Shown one piece after another: positions 52,715-61,098 of a stretch of DNA of 64,000 nucleotides. This DNA comes from Streptomyces durocortorensis (lineage in GTDB: Bacteria > Actinomycetota > Actinomycetes > Streptomycetales > Streptomycetaceae). Numbering within the stretch: the first letter of the stretch is position 1; each line of letters begins with the position of its first letter. Made by a program: the position numbers and the translations under genes. Below the pieces are notes generated by a model that saw nothing but the letters and a program-made list of their open reading frames with translations, was not told the DNA's origin and ran no database searches. The stretch is from the NCBI RefSeq assembly GCF_031760065.1, contig NZ_CP134500.1, positions 5,146,001-5,210,000 on the forward strand. The letters run 5' to 3'.

Positions 52715-53722
52715 ATGTCAGCACCTCTCGTGTCGGTCGTCGTCCCGATGTACAACGACCGCCGGACCATCGACCTCTGCCTGCGTTCCATAGGTGAGCA
52801 GAGCTATCCCCACATCGAAGTGATCGTCGTCGACGACGCCAGCACCGACGGCTGCGCGGAGATCGCCGCCACCCACCCCGTCCAGCTCGTCCGCGTCCCG
52901 GAGAACGGCGGACCCGGCTCCTCCCGCAACGAAGGCGTCCGCCGCTCCAGGGGCGAGATCGTCTTCTTCCTGGACGCCGACCTGACCATGCACCCGGAGG
53001 CGGTCGCCGAGGCCGTCGCGCTGTTCGACGAGAACCCCTCGTACGGCGCGGTGTTCGGCATCCCCGACAAGGAGCCGCTGTTCGACGAGCCGCTCGTCGG
53101 CCAGTACCGCATCCTCCAGTACCACTACTGGCGCAAGAGCGCCGAAGGCCTGGTCAGCGGGGGCTTCTACGCGCTGGGCGCGGTCAGCAGGGCCGCCTTC
53201 ATGGAGGCCGGGTGGTTCAATACCGCGCTGCGGCAGACCGAGGAGATCGACCACGCGGAACGGCTGGCCGCCCGGCGGCCCATGCTGCTCACGTCCCGGA
53301 TCAGGGGCCGGCTGTCCGATGAGAGCCGGATGCGGCCCCTGCTGCGCAAGGCGTTCGTCCGCAGCCGGCTCCGGGTGCCGTTCTACTTCGACCGGGGCCG
53401 CGCCATGCAGGGCATGGAGACCGGCGGCCGTGCCGTCGCCTCCGCGCTGGGCGGCCTGGCCGTCGCGGCCCTGCCGTTCGGGTTCCTCCATCCGGCGGCC
53501 CTCCTGGTGCCGCTGGCCGCCCTCACCGGGTCCGTGGTCGCGGACCTCGGGCAGTACCGCTTCGCGCTCCGTGAGCGCGGTCCGCTCTTCACCGCGTTCT
53601 TCACCGGCGCGCACCTGCTGGTGAACGCGGCGGTCGTGGCGGGTCTCGCCGTCGGTCTCGCGCAGTACGCGGCGAGCCGGCGCTTCCGGCGCATGTACCA
53701 GCCGCAGGAGAGCCTGGCATGA
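52715..53722 (+). CDS. Family 2 glycosyltransferase with C-terminal membrane helices (copy B)
   Basis: 335 residues. Same build as copy A: VSVVVPMYNDRRTIDLCLRS, VDDASTDG, FFLDADLTM, and a matching C-terminal helix pair (FFTGAHLLVNAAVVAG against FFTGVHLANHAALLAG). It differs in the acceptor region (RQTEEIDHAERL). ATGA overlap with the next gene. Probably a second glycosylation step. Confidence 0.88.
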   Translation: MSAPLVSVVVPMYNDRRTIDLCLRSIGEQSYPHIEVIVVDDASTDGCAEIAATHPVQLVRVPENGGPGSSRNEGVRRSRGEIVFFLDADLTMHPEAVAEAVALFDENPSYGAVFGIPDKEPLFDEPLVGQYRILQYHYWRKSAEGLVSGGFYALGAVSRAAFMEAGWFNTALRQTEEIDHAERLAARRPMLLTSRIRGRLSDESRMRPLLRKAFVRSRLRVPFYFDRGRAMQGMETGGRAVASALGGLAVAALPFGFLHPAALLVPLAALTGSVVADLGQYRFALRERGPLFTAFFTGAHLLVNAAVVAGLAVGLAQYAASRRFRRMYQPQESLA

Positions 53723-54972
53723 CCGCGGGCAGCACACCGCCCGCGCACGCGGTGGATCCCGGGGACACCGCACCCGCCGGGGCAGTCGGAGGGGACAGGA
53801 CGGCCGGGGCGGCACGCGCGGCGGTGGCGGGGGAGGACCCCGGTCGTCCGCGCCGGATCGCCCGCCTCCTCAGGCTCTGGTACGGCAGGCTCGTCCTCGC
53901 CGTCGCGGCGCTGTGGCTGCTGTACGCCGTGACGCGGGTCCTGCTGAGCGACCGCTGGCACTGGTCCCTCGTCCTCGACGCCGTACCACCGCTCCTGCTG
54001 CTCGGTGTCCCCGCCGCCCTCCTGGTCGCGGCCGCCGGCGCGTGCGGCCGGCGCCGCCCCCTCGCGGCAGGCACGGCCGCCCTGGCCCTGGCGCTGGCCC
54101 TGACCACGGGCTCGGGCCTCAACTGGCCCGCCCTCTGGCGCGATCCCGGCCCGGTGCCGCGCGGCGCGCTGCGCGTGGTGTCGCTGAACACCCAGTACTG
54201 GGGGAAGGCGGCCGGTACCGACCGGCTCCGGGCCTTCCTGGGCGAGCATCCGGCCGACGTCTACCTGCTCCAGGAGCACGTCGCCTGGACCCCGGGCCTG
54301 GGGGAGGAGGGCTACGCACGGCTCGACGACGACGAGGCGCTGCGCCGGCAGTTCCCCGGCTACCACATCGCCCGCAGGGGCGAACTCCTCACCGTCTCGC
54401 GCTTCCCCGTCCTGTCGCAGACCTCCGTGGGCGTCCCTCCCGCCACCGACGGGAAGGACGACTTCGGCCGGGAGTTCCTGCGGGAGAAGGTGCTGCGGAC
54501 CGATCTCGCGGTCGGTGACCGGGTGCTCAGCACGTACAACGTGCACATCACCGTGCCCATGGCCTTGGACAACCTCAACCCCTTCTCGGAGTTCGACCAC
54601 GACGCCTACTTCCGCCGCAAGGACGCCTGGCGGCGGGAGGAGCTGCGCGGACTGGAACGGGACGTGGCGGCCAACCCCCACCCGTCGGTGATCGCCGGGG
54701 ACTTCAACACCACGGCCGCGAGCAGGGCGCTGGACGGGCTGCGCGCCACCGCCACGGACGCCACTCCGGTGAGCGGCGAGTTCCTCCCGCTGAGCTGGAA
54801 GTACGCCTCCCCGGGAGAGTTCTCCTTGGGAGGCGTACTCGACCGGCCCCTGCCGTTCTTCCGTCTGGACTGGGCCTTCACGGCAGGCGGGGCCGAGGCG
54901 CACCGGTACGAGTTCGTGCCGACCGACGGGCTGTCCGAGCACCGGATGCAGGACCTGTGGATCTCCTTCTGA
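53719..54972 (+). CDS. Membrane-anchored EEP-family hydrolase (copy B)
   Basis: 417 residues: a disordered N-terminus of about 45, two or three transmembrane helices (about 55-135), then an EEP domain with SLNTQYW, YLLQEH, YNVHI and IAGDFNTT. The last motif is SEHRMQ instead of SDHR, so Glu replaces the usual aspartate of the Asp-His pair. It shares FPGYH, GELLTVSRFPV and FRLDWAFT with copy A. It ends the operon. Confidence 0.85.
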   Translation: MTAGSTPPAHAVDPGDTAPAGAVGGDRTAGAARAAVAGEDPGRPRRIARLLRLWYGRLVLAVAALWLLYAVTRVLLSDRWHWSLVLDAVPPLLLLGVPAALLVAAAGACGRRRPLAAGTAALALALALTTGSGLNWPALWRDPGPVPRGALRVVSLNTQYWGKAAGTDRLRAFLGEHPADVYLLQEHVAWTPGLGEEGYARLDDDEALRRQFPGYHIARRGELLTVSRFPVLSQTSVGVPPATDGKDDFGREFLREKVLRTDLAVGDRVLSTYNVHITVPMALDNLNPFSEFDHDAYFRRKDAWRREELRGLERDVAANPHPSVIAGDFNTTAASRALDGLRATATDATPVSGEFLPLSWKYASPGEFSLGGVLDRPLPFFRLDWAFTAGGAEAHRYEFVPTDGLSEHRMQDLWISF

Positions 54973-55013
54973 GCCGTCCGGCGGGGGAGCGGGGCCGCCC
55001 GTGCCGGGGGCGG

Positions 55014-55763
55014 TCACGCGCTCAGGCACTCCCCGAGGAGGATGGACCGCTCCATCGCGCTGAGTTTCGGACCGGGCTCTATTCCCAGCTCCTCGACGAG
55101 GGTCAGACGGATGCGCCGGTACGCGGCCAGCGCCTCGGCCGTCCGGCCGGAGCGGTGCAGCGCCAGCATCAGCTGGGCGTGCAACCGCTCACGGAAGGGG
55201 TACGTCGACGTCAGGGCCATCAGCTCGCCGACGACGTCCTCGTGCCATCCGAGGTCCAGTTCGAGGCTGAGGCGTTCCTCGGTCGCCCGGATCCGCAGTT
55301 CTTCGAGGCGCCGGATACCCGGGTCGAGGGCCGGACTCGTCTGCCCGGCGAGCACGGGCCCGTTCCACAGGGCGAGCGCGTCGCGGAGCTCCAGCGCGGC
55401 CTCGGCCCTGCGGCCGTCGCCCGACAGCACGCGGGCGCGTTGCACGCGGCTCTCGAAGACGGCGGAGTCCAGGTCGTGGGGGCCGAGGCGGAGACGGTAG
55501 CCGTACGAGTGGGTCTCGATCAGCCCGGGTGCTCCGGCGGCGGCGAAGGCCCGGCGCAGCGTGGAGACGCAGATGCGGATCTGGGCACGGGCGCTGGCAG
55601 GGGGGTGGGGGCCCCAGACCGCTTCGACGAGGCCCTCGACCGAGACGGCCCAGTCGGCCTCCAGCGCGAGAGCGGCCAGGACGGTCTGCGTCCGTCTGCC
55701 CCCGAGGGGTACGGGGCGGTCGGTGACGGTGGCGTGGAGGGGGCCCAGGATATGGACGAACAC
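55014..55763 (-). CDS. SARP-family transcriptional activator (BTAD domain)
   Basis: 249 residues. Winged helix of the OmpR type at about 15-90 (ADWAVSVEGLVEAVWG, RICVSTLRRAFAAAG), then a BTAD domain (about 95-245, ERLHAQLMLALHRSGRTAEALAAYRR). SARPs activate secondary-metabolite clusters. It is convergent with the glycosyltransferase operon, 41 bases away. Confidence 0.92.
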   Translation of the reverse strand: MFVHILGPLHATVTDRPVPLGGRRTQTVLAALALEADWAVSVEGLVEAVWGPHPPASARAQIRICVSTLRRAFAAAGAPGLIETHSYGYRLRLGPHDLDSAVFESRVQRARVLSGDGRRAEAALELRDALALWNGPVLAGQTSPALDPGIRRLEELRIRATEERLSLELDLGWHEDVVGELMALTSTYPFRERLHAQLMLALHRSGRTAEALAAYRRIRLTLVEELGIEPGPKLSAMERSILLGECLSA

Positions 55764-55853
55764 GGCTGAATTCCCCGTTCACTTCTCTGTTCTCTCCGGT
55801 CGGCACGTCCTGTGCCGGACCGGCGGAGGGGTTGCGGGAGGGGTCGGGAGGTC

Positions 55854-56114
55854 TCACAGGAGTCTGCAGTCGGTGATGCCGTAGCCGCTGAACTCGGGGG
55901 AGTGCCCCAGCATGCGCAGGCAGATGCCCAGCGCGCGCCCGATGGCTTCCAGTTCGTCCGGGCAGTCGAGGCACAGTGCGATCCGGACGGAGCGGTCCCC
56001 GACCAGCGCGCGGGCGGTCTCGACGGGTTCCGTCGGCTCGATGGCCCGGTACAGCGCCGCCAGCACGCCGCTGGGGGTGGGGCGTTCGGGGTCCGCCGCG
56101 GCGGACGCGGACAT
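55854..56114 (-). CDS. Small protein of unknown function next to the SARP gene
   Basis: 86 residues from ATG 56112-56114. Soluble, with three cysteines (LCLDCPDELEAIGRALGICL, TDCRLL). No Shine-Dalgarno sequence is visible; the start could lie further upstream. 90 bases before the SARP start, same strand. No family recognised. Confidence 0.5.
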   Translation of the reverse strand: MSASAAADPERPTPSGVLAALYRAIEPTEPVETARALVGDRSVRIALCLDCPDELEAIGRALGICLRMLGHSPEFSGYGITDCRLL

Positions 56115-56184
56115 CGAGATGCCGATGAGGTAGATGGCGGGTCCTGCGGGGAGCGTGGTTCCGGCCGGGCGCGACGTGTGCCGG

Positions 56185-56397
56185 TCAGCCCCACGAGAAG
56201 CCGTCGGATGAGGCGGACGGCGTCGGTGTGGGCGCCGGGGCCTCAGCGGCCGCCGAGGTGGTGGCGACGACCCGCGACGGCGTGGTCGCGTCCGGGCCCG
56301 CCGTAGCGCCGGCGGACGGTCCGGCGGTGGCGAGCAGGGCGCAGAGGGCGGCGAGCGGGGCGGCGGCGAGGGCGAGACGGCGGGCGGAAGAGCGCAT
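56185..56397 (-). CDS. Small secreted Ala/Pro/Thr-rich protein
   Basis: 70 residues. A clear signal peptide (RSSARRLALAAAPLAALC, cleavage near AGA at about 31) leaves a mature part of only about 40 residues, rich in Pro, Ala, Thr and Ser, ending SSDGFSWG. AGAGG lies upstream of ATG 56397. Reading in the same direction as the SARP gene. Function unknown. Confidence 0.5.
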   Translation of the reverse strand: MRSSARRLALAAAPLAALCALLATAGPSAGATAGPDATTPSRVVATTSAAAEAPAPTPTPSASSDGFSWG

Positions 56398-56730
56398 GAC
56401 GGAGACACCTCTGGGTTCGGGATTCTGTGGAATGTGTCGATTGCCCGTTCGTGGGGCCCTTTCGACACGTTCAAGAATGCTCGAACGAGGCCGGAGTGTC
56501 AGCGTCCACCGCTGGCAGCAACCGCCCGGGCGTTTGGCGCCACCTCGTGGCCTCCCGTCCCGAGGCGGGCCCACCAGGGCGCTCACGGGTGGTGTCACGT
56601 TGCTGCCGGGCACAAGGTGCCGAGGCTCCGGGGCGGGGTGCGGCCGGGTCCGGCGCGCGCGTGGCCGGAAACGCGAAACGAGGGGGCCGCCGTGGGTTCG
56701 GCGTCCCCCTCGTCCGGTCTGCGGCTCCGC
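56398..56730. other. 333-bp gene-free interval
   Basis: Between the small secreted protein and dasR. It holds the dasR terminator (56678-56713) and presumably the promoter of the small protein. I see no convincing gene in it. Confidence 0.6.
56678..56713 (-). terminator. Hairpin terminator of dasR
   Basis: ACGAGGGGG pairs with CCCCCTCGT, with an inner GCCG/CGGC, 18 bases beyond the dasR stop. Confidence 0.75.
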
Positions 56731-57495
56731 TCAGTCGTTGGGGCGCTTCAGGCGGGCCACGAACTTGTACCGGTCGCCGCGGTAGACGGACCGTACCCAC
56801 TCGACCGGCTCGCCCTGGGCGTCCAGTGAGTGACGGGAGAGCATCAGCATCGGCAGGCCCACGTCCGTGCTCAGCAGCCCCGCCTCGCGCGGGGTGGCCA
56901 GGGAGGTCTCGATGGTCTCCTCGGCCTCGGCGAGGCGGACGTCGTACACCTCGGCGAGCGCGGTGTAGAGCGAGGTGTACTTCACCAGCGAACGGCGCAG
57001 CGCCGGGAAGCGCTTGGCCGAAAGGTGGGTGGTCTCGATCGCCATCGGCTCCCCGCTGGCGAGCCGCAGCCGCTCGATGCGCAGCACCCGGCCGCCCGTC
57101 GAGATGTCCAGCAGACCGGCGAGCGTGTCGTCCGCCGTGACGTAACCGATGTCCAGCAGCTGGGACGTCGGCTCCAGTCCCTGGGCGCGCATGTCCTCGG
57201 TGTACGAGGTGAGCTGGAGGGCCTGGGAGACCTTCGGCTTGGCGACAAAGGTGCCTTTGCCCTGGATGCGCTCCAGCCTGCCTTCGACGACCAGCTCCTG
57301 GAGGGCCTGGCGCACGGTGGTGCGCGAGGTGTCGAACTCGGCCGCCAGGGTGCGTTCGGGCGGCACCGGGGTGCCGGGCGGCAGGGTGTCCGTCATATCG
57401 AGGAGATGCCGCTTGAGCCGGTAGTACTTCGGTACGCGCGCCGTGCGCGTACCGGTACCGGTCTCGTTCCCCGAACTGCCCCCGTCGGCACCCAT
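56731..57495 (-). CDS. dasR: GntR-family regulator DasR
   Basis: 254 residues, exactly the S. coelicolor length. GntR winged helix at about 22-95 ([35 protein letters not shown]), then a UTRA ligand domain of the HutC subfamily. DasR represses aminosugar and chitin genes and is released by glucosamine-6-phosphate. It links nutrition to development and antibiotic production. ATG 57495 fits the family start. It is divergent from dasA. Confidence 0.95.
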   Translation of the reverse strand: MGADGGSSGNETGTGTRTARVPKYYRLKRHLLDMTDTLPPGTPVPPERTLAAEFDTSRTTVRQALQELVVEGRLERIQGKGTFVAKPKVSQALQLTSYTEDMRAQGLEPTSQLLDIGYVTADDTLAGLLDISTGGRVLRIERLRLASGEPMAIETTHLSAKRFPALRRSLVKYTSLYTALAEVYDVRLAEAEETIETSLATPREAGLLSTDVGLPMLMLSRHSLDAQGEPVEWVRSVYRGDRYKFVARLKRPND

Positions 57496-57652
57496 GGCCC
57501 GCCTTCCCGACTGCTGCGTTGCTGCCGTCACCGGCTCCTCCGTCTGTTGCGGCTCACATGGTGGCACGGTCCGGTCACGGGTCCCTGCCCTCCCTCAGGT
57601 GTCGGTCCGATAACGGACGCGAGTGCACTTCTTATACACCCTTGACACCCCC

Positions 57653-57668
57653 AAAGGTCTAGGCCAAG
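57653..57668. promoter_or_regulatory. DasR operator (dre) upstream of dasA, distal
   Basis: AAAGGTCTAGGCCAAG, about 110 bases before dasA. One mismatch in the palindromic core. Confidence 0.75.
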
Positions 57669-57676
57669 CTCCCGGT

Positions 57677-57692
57677 ACTGGTCTAAACCATT
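57677..57692. promoter_or_regulatory. DasR operator (dre) upstream of dasA, proximal
   Basis: ACTGGTCTAAACCATT, close to the consensus; centre 24 bases from the distal site. Confidence 0.85.
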
Positions 57693-57774
57693 AAAGACCA
57701 GGTCCAGCCCCGGTGGAACTCGTCGAAAGTCTTCACGGTGGGTGGGGTTGCAGCATCCCTGAGGAGGGTTTGAC

Positions 57775-59067
57775 GTGAAGCGCAAGCTCATCGCGGCTAT
57801 CGGCGCCGCGGGCATGATGGTCTCTATCGCCGCGTGCGGTACGGACGGCGACACGGGCAAGGACGGCGGCAAGGGGTCCGGGGGAGACAAGACCCTGACC
57901 GTCTGGGTCATGGACGGTTCGGCCCCCGACGCATGGATGGCCGAGGTCAACAAGGCCTTCGAGGCCAAGCACCCGGGCGTCAAGGTCAAGGTCGAGAAGC
58001 AGGTCTGGAACGGCATCCAGGAGAAGATCACCACCTCCCTCTCCGAGGACACCCCGCCGGACGTCCTGGAGCTCGGCAACACCCAGACCGCCGGCTACGC
58101 CGACACCGGCGGCCTCGCCGACCTGACCGGCGACAAGGCCGCGCTGGGCTACGACGGCTGGAACAAGGGCATGGTCGCGTCCAACGAACTGGACGGCAAG
58201 CTCTACTCCGCCCCGTGGTACGCCGCCAACCGTGTCGTGGTCTACGACAAGGCGGCCTTCAAGAACGCGGGCGTCACCCCGCCGAAGACCCGCGCCGAGT
58301 GGATCGAGGGCCTGAAGAAGCTCAAGGCTGCCGACGCCAAGACCCAGCCCATCTACCTGCCCGGCCAGAGCTGGTACGTTCTCGCCGGCTTCGTCTGGGA
58401 CGAGGGCAGCGACCTCGCGGTCAAGGACGGCGACGAGTGGAAGGGCAACCTGTCCTCCCCCGAGGCCGTCAGCGCCATGAACTTCTACAAGGAGCTGGCG
58501 TCCTACTCCACCGCTCCGAAGGACAAGGACGAGGCGACCCCGCAGCAGTCCACCGACATCATCCCCAAGGGCGGCGTGGCGTCCTGGATCGGTCTCGGCT
58601 GGGAGGCCGGCGGCGCGATCGACGCCATGAAGAAGGCCGGCGAGACGGCCGACTTCGGTTACTTCCCGATCCCGGGCAAGACGGCCGACAAGCCGGGCTC
58701 CGTGTTCTTCGGCGGGTCGAACCTCGCCATCGCCGAGCGTTCCCCGAACAAGGACCTCGCGAAGGAGTGGCTGGCCCTCGCCGCCGGCAAGGAGTTCATG
58801 ACGAAGTACGCCGCCGCCACCGAGGGCGCGCTGCTTCCGAACAACGACGCCGCGCAGTTCAAGCCCGCCGCCGGCTCCTTCGCCGAGGCCATGGCCCTCT
58901 CCTCCGTCTCCGGCAAGATCACCCCGGTGACGCCGGGCTGGGCGAACGTCGAGACCGCTCCGAACCCGATCAAGGACTACATGACCAAGGTCCTGAAGGG
59001 GCAGGACGCCAAGGCCGCGGCCGAGGAGGCCGACAAGGTCATCAACGAGCGCGTCAACCAGCAGTAA
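57775..59067 (+). CDS. dasA: Chitobiose ABC transporter, substrate-binding lipoprotein DasA
   Basis: 430 residues. A short lipoprotein signal with lipobox SIAAC (Cys21), then a Gly/Asp/Lys linker and a type 1 extracellular solute-binding fold (VKVEKQVWNGIQEKI, DVLELGNTQTAGYA). DasA of S. coelicolor binds N,N'-diacetylchitobiose. GAGGAGGG precedes GTG 57775. A hairpin follows, before dasB. Confidence 0.95.
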   Translation: MKRKLIAAIGAAGMMVSIAACGTDGDTGKDGGKGSGGDKTLTVWVMDGSAPDAWMAEVNKAFEAKHPGVKVKVEKQVWNGIQEKITTSLSEDTPPDVLELGNTQTAGYADTGGLADLTGDKAALGYDGWNKGMVASNELDGKLYSAPWYAANRVVVYDKAAFKNAGVTPPKTRAEWIEGLKKLKAADAKTQPIYLPGQSWYVLAGFVWDEGSDLAVKDGDEWKGNLSSPEAVSAMNFYKELASYSTAPKDKDEATPQQSTDIIPKGGVASWIGLGWEAGGAIDAMKKAGETADFGYFPIPGKTADKPGSVFFGGSNLAIAERSPNKDLAKEWLALAAGKEFMTKYAAATEGALLPNNDAAQFKPAAGSFAEAMALSSVSGKITPVTPGWANVETAPNPIKDYMTKVLKGQDAKAAAEEADKVINERVNQQ

Positions 59068-59075
59068 TTCGCAGT

Positions 59076-59114
59076 CCGGTGGTGCGGCCGGTTACTCAGC
59101 GGCCGCACCACCGG
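59076..59114 (+). promoter_or_regulatory. Hairpin between dasA and dasB
   Basis: A perfect 15-bp stem CCGGTGGTGCGGCCG, loop 9 bases, eight bases after dasA; dasB begins 82 bases later. It probably lowers transcription of the permease genes or stabilises dasA mRNA. Confidence 0.8.
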
Positions 59115-59196
59115 TGCTTTGCAGTGATCAGAGGCCCGTTCCCCCGGGCCGCGTCCCGGTGGGCGCGGGAGCCCCAGAACCGCGAGGAATAAGACC

Positions 59197-60219
59197 ATGA
59201 CCGTGGACTCCCAGGGGGCGGCGGATGCCGCTACCCAGGACGCGCCCGGGAGGGCGGCAGGGAAGTCTCAGACTCCGCCACCCCCTTCCGGCCCGAAGGA
59301 AGTCCTTAAGCCCTCGCGCGGGAGACGCTCCCTGCCCAGCGGGCTGTTGCCGTACCTGCTCGTCGCGCCGGCGCTGTTGTCCATGGCGGTGCTGCTGCTC
59401 TACCCGCTGTTCCGGAACGTGGTCCTCTCCTTCCAGGGGGTCAACAAGCGGGAGATGATCCGGCGCGAGACGCCCTGGGTCGGCTTCGAGAACTACACCA
59501 AGCTCCTGAGCGACCCCGACTTCTGGACCGTCGTCGTCCGCTCGGTCGTCTTCACCGCGATCAACGTCGCCCTCATCATGGTCGTCGGCTCCCTGATCGG
59601 CCTGCTGCTCAACCGCCTGGGCAAGAAGATGCGGCTCGTGCTCTCCCTGGGCCTGATGTTCGCCTGGGCCATGCCGATCATCGCCTCGGTCACCATCTTC
59701 CGGTGGCTCTTCGACGAGCAGTTCGGCGTCGCCAACTGGGTGATGCGTACGCTCGGCTTCTCCGGCTACGAGCAGCACAACTGGTTCGAGACCGGCTTCG
59801 ACGCACTCACCATCGTCCTGGTGCTGCTCGTCTGGGGCTCGGTCCCCTTCGTCGCCCTCAACATGTACGCGGCCCTCACCACCGTCGGGGCGGAGCTGTA
59901 CGAGGCCGCCAAGATGGACGGCGCGAGCGGCTGGCGCACTTTCTGGTCGGTGGTCTTCCCGAACCTGAAGCCGTTCTTCCTGATCACCACGTTCCTGGAG
60001 ATCATCTGGGTCTTCAAGGCGTTCGCCCAGGTCTACGCCATGAACCAGGGCGGCCCCGACCGCGGCTCCGAGACCCTGCCCGTCTACGCCTACATCGAGG
60101 GCCTCGGACAGCAGCACTACGGCCTCGCGGCGGCCATTTCGATCCTCACGATCATCATGCTGATCGTCGCCATGTCCTTCTACTTCCGCCTGATCCTGAA
60201 GCAGGAGGATGAGCAGTGA
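59197..60219 (+). CDS. dasB: Chitobiose ABC transporter permease DasB
   Basis: 340 residues, six core transmembrane helices after a 45-residue Pro/Gly-rich N-terminus. The EAA loop reads YEAAKMDGASGWRTFWSVVFP, the contact site for the ATPase. No ATPase is encoded here; Streptomyces use the shared MsiK. Stop overlaps dasC. Confidence 0.95.
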   Translation: MTVDSQGAADAATQDAPGRAAGKSQTPPPPSGPKEVLKPSRGRRSLPSGLLPYLLVAPALLSMAVLLLYPLFRNVVLSFQGVNKREMIRRETPWVGFENYTKLLSDPDFWTVVVRSVVFTAINVALIMVVGSLIGLLLNRLGKKMRLVLSLGLMFAWAMPIIASVTIFRWLFDEQFGVANWVMRTLGFSGYEQHNWFETGFDALTIVLVLLVWGSVPFVALNMYAALTTVGAELYEAAKMDGASGWRTFWSVVFPNLKPFFLITTFLEIIWVFKAFAQVYAMNQGGPDRGSETLPVYAYIEGLGQQHYGLAAAISILTIIMLIVAMSFYFRLILKQEDEQ

Positions 60220-61088
60220 GTACCACGCAGACCGCGCAGACCCCCCAGAAGCTGCGGACCCGCAAGCCCCTCCGGCCGGCCGCGGTGGCGAAGAACCTCG
60301 CCGCCCTCCTCCTCACCGGGCTCTTCATCTTCCCCGTCTACTGGATGGTCTCGTCCTCGCTGAAGCCGCAGCAGGAGATCCTCACCAAGGACCCCGTCTT
60401 CGTCTTCACGCCGACCTTCGAGAACTACACGACGGCGACCGGCGTCGACCTGTTCTGGACGTACGTCACCAACAGCCTCCTGGTGACCGTCGGCGCGGTG
60501 ATCCTCGCCCTCCTCGTCGCCCTGGCAGCGAGCTTCGCGATCGCCCGCATGAAGTTCAAGGGCCGCAAGGGGATCGTCCTCATCGTGATGATGGCGCAGA
60601 TGGCCCCCTGGGAGGTCATGGTCATCGCGATGTACATGATCGCCCGCGACGGCGACATGCTGAACAGCATCCCGCTGCTCACGATGATCTACTTCGTGAT
60701 GGTCCTCCCCTTCACCATCTGGACCCTGCGCGGCTTCATCGCCGCCGTCCCGGTCGAGCTGGAGGAGGCCGCGCAGATCGACGGCTGCACCCGCGGCCAG
60801 GCCTTCCGCAAGGTGATCTTCCCGCTGCTCGCCCCCGGCCTGATGTCGACCTCGCTCTTCGGCTTCATCACCGCCTGGAACGAGTTCGCGATGGTCCTGG
60901 TCCTGAACAAGGACAAGGAGGCGCAGACCCTGACGCGCTGGCTGACGCAGTTCCAGACCGCGTTCGGCAACGACTGGGGCGCCACCATGGCCGCCTCCGC
61001 GCTCTTCTCGCTCCCCGTGCTCGTCGTCTTCCTCTTCCTCCAGCGCAAGGCCGTCGGCGGCATGACCGCCGGCGCGGTGAAGGGATAA
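60216..61088 (+). CDS. dasC: Chitobiose ABC transporter permease DasC
   Basis: 290 residues, six helices. EAA loop EEAAQIDGCTRGQAFRKVIFP. GTG 60216 overlaps the dasB stop (GTGA), preceded by GGAGGA. The partner of DasB in the membrane channel. Confidence 0.95.
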   Translation: MSTTQTAQTPQKLRTRKPLRPAAVAKNLAALLLTGLFIFPVYWMVSSSLKPQQEILTKDPVFVFTPTFENYTTATGVDLFWTYVTNSLLVTVGAVILALLVALAASFAIARMKFKGRKGIVLIVMMAQMAPWEVMVIAMYMIARDGDMLNSIPLLTMIYFVMVLPFTIWTLRGFIAAVPVELEEAAQIDGCTRGQAFRKVIFPLLAPGLMSTSLFGFITAWNEFAMVLVLNKDKEAQTLTRWLTQFQTAFGNDWGATMAASALFSLPVLVVFLFLQRKAVGGMTAGAVKG

Positions 61089-61098
61089 AGGGCTTCCC

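Noticed and set aside
56440..56500. SARP-type heptamer repeats upstream of the small secreted protein
   Set aside because: One TCGAGCA-like unit is present on the minus strand but the following units at 11-base steps do not match.
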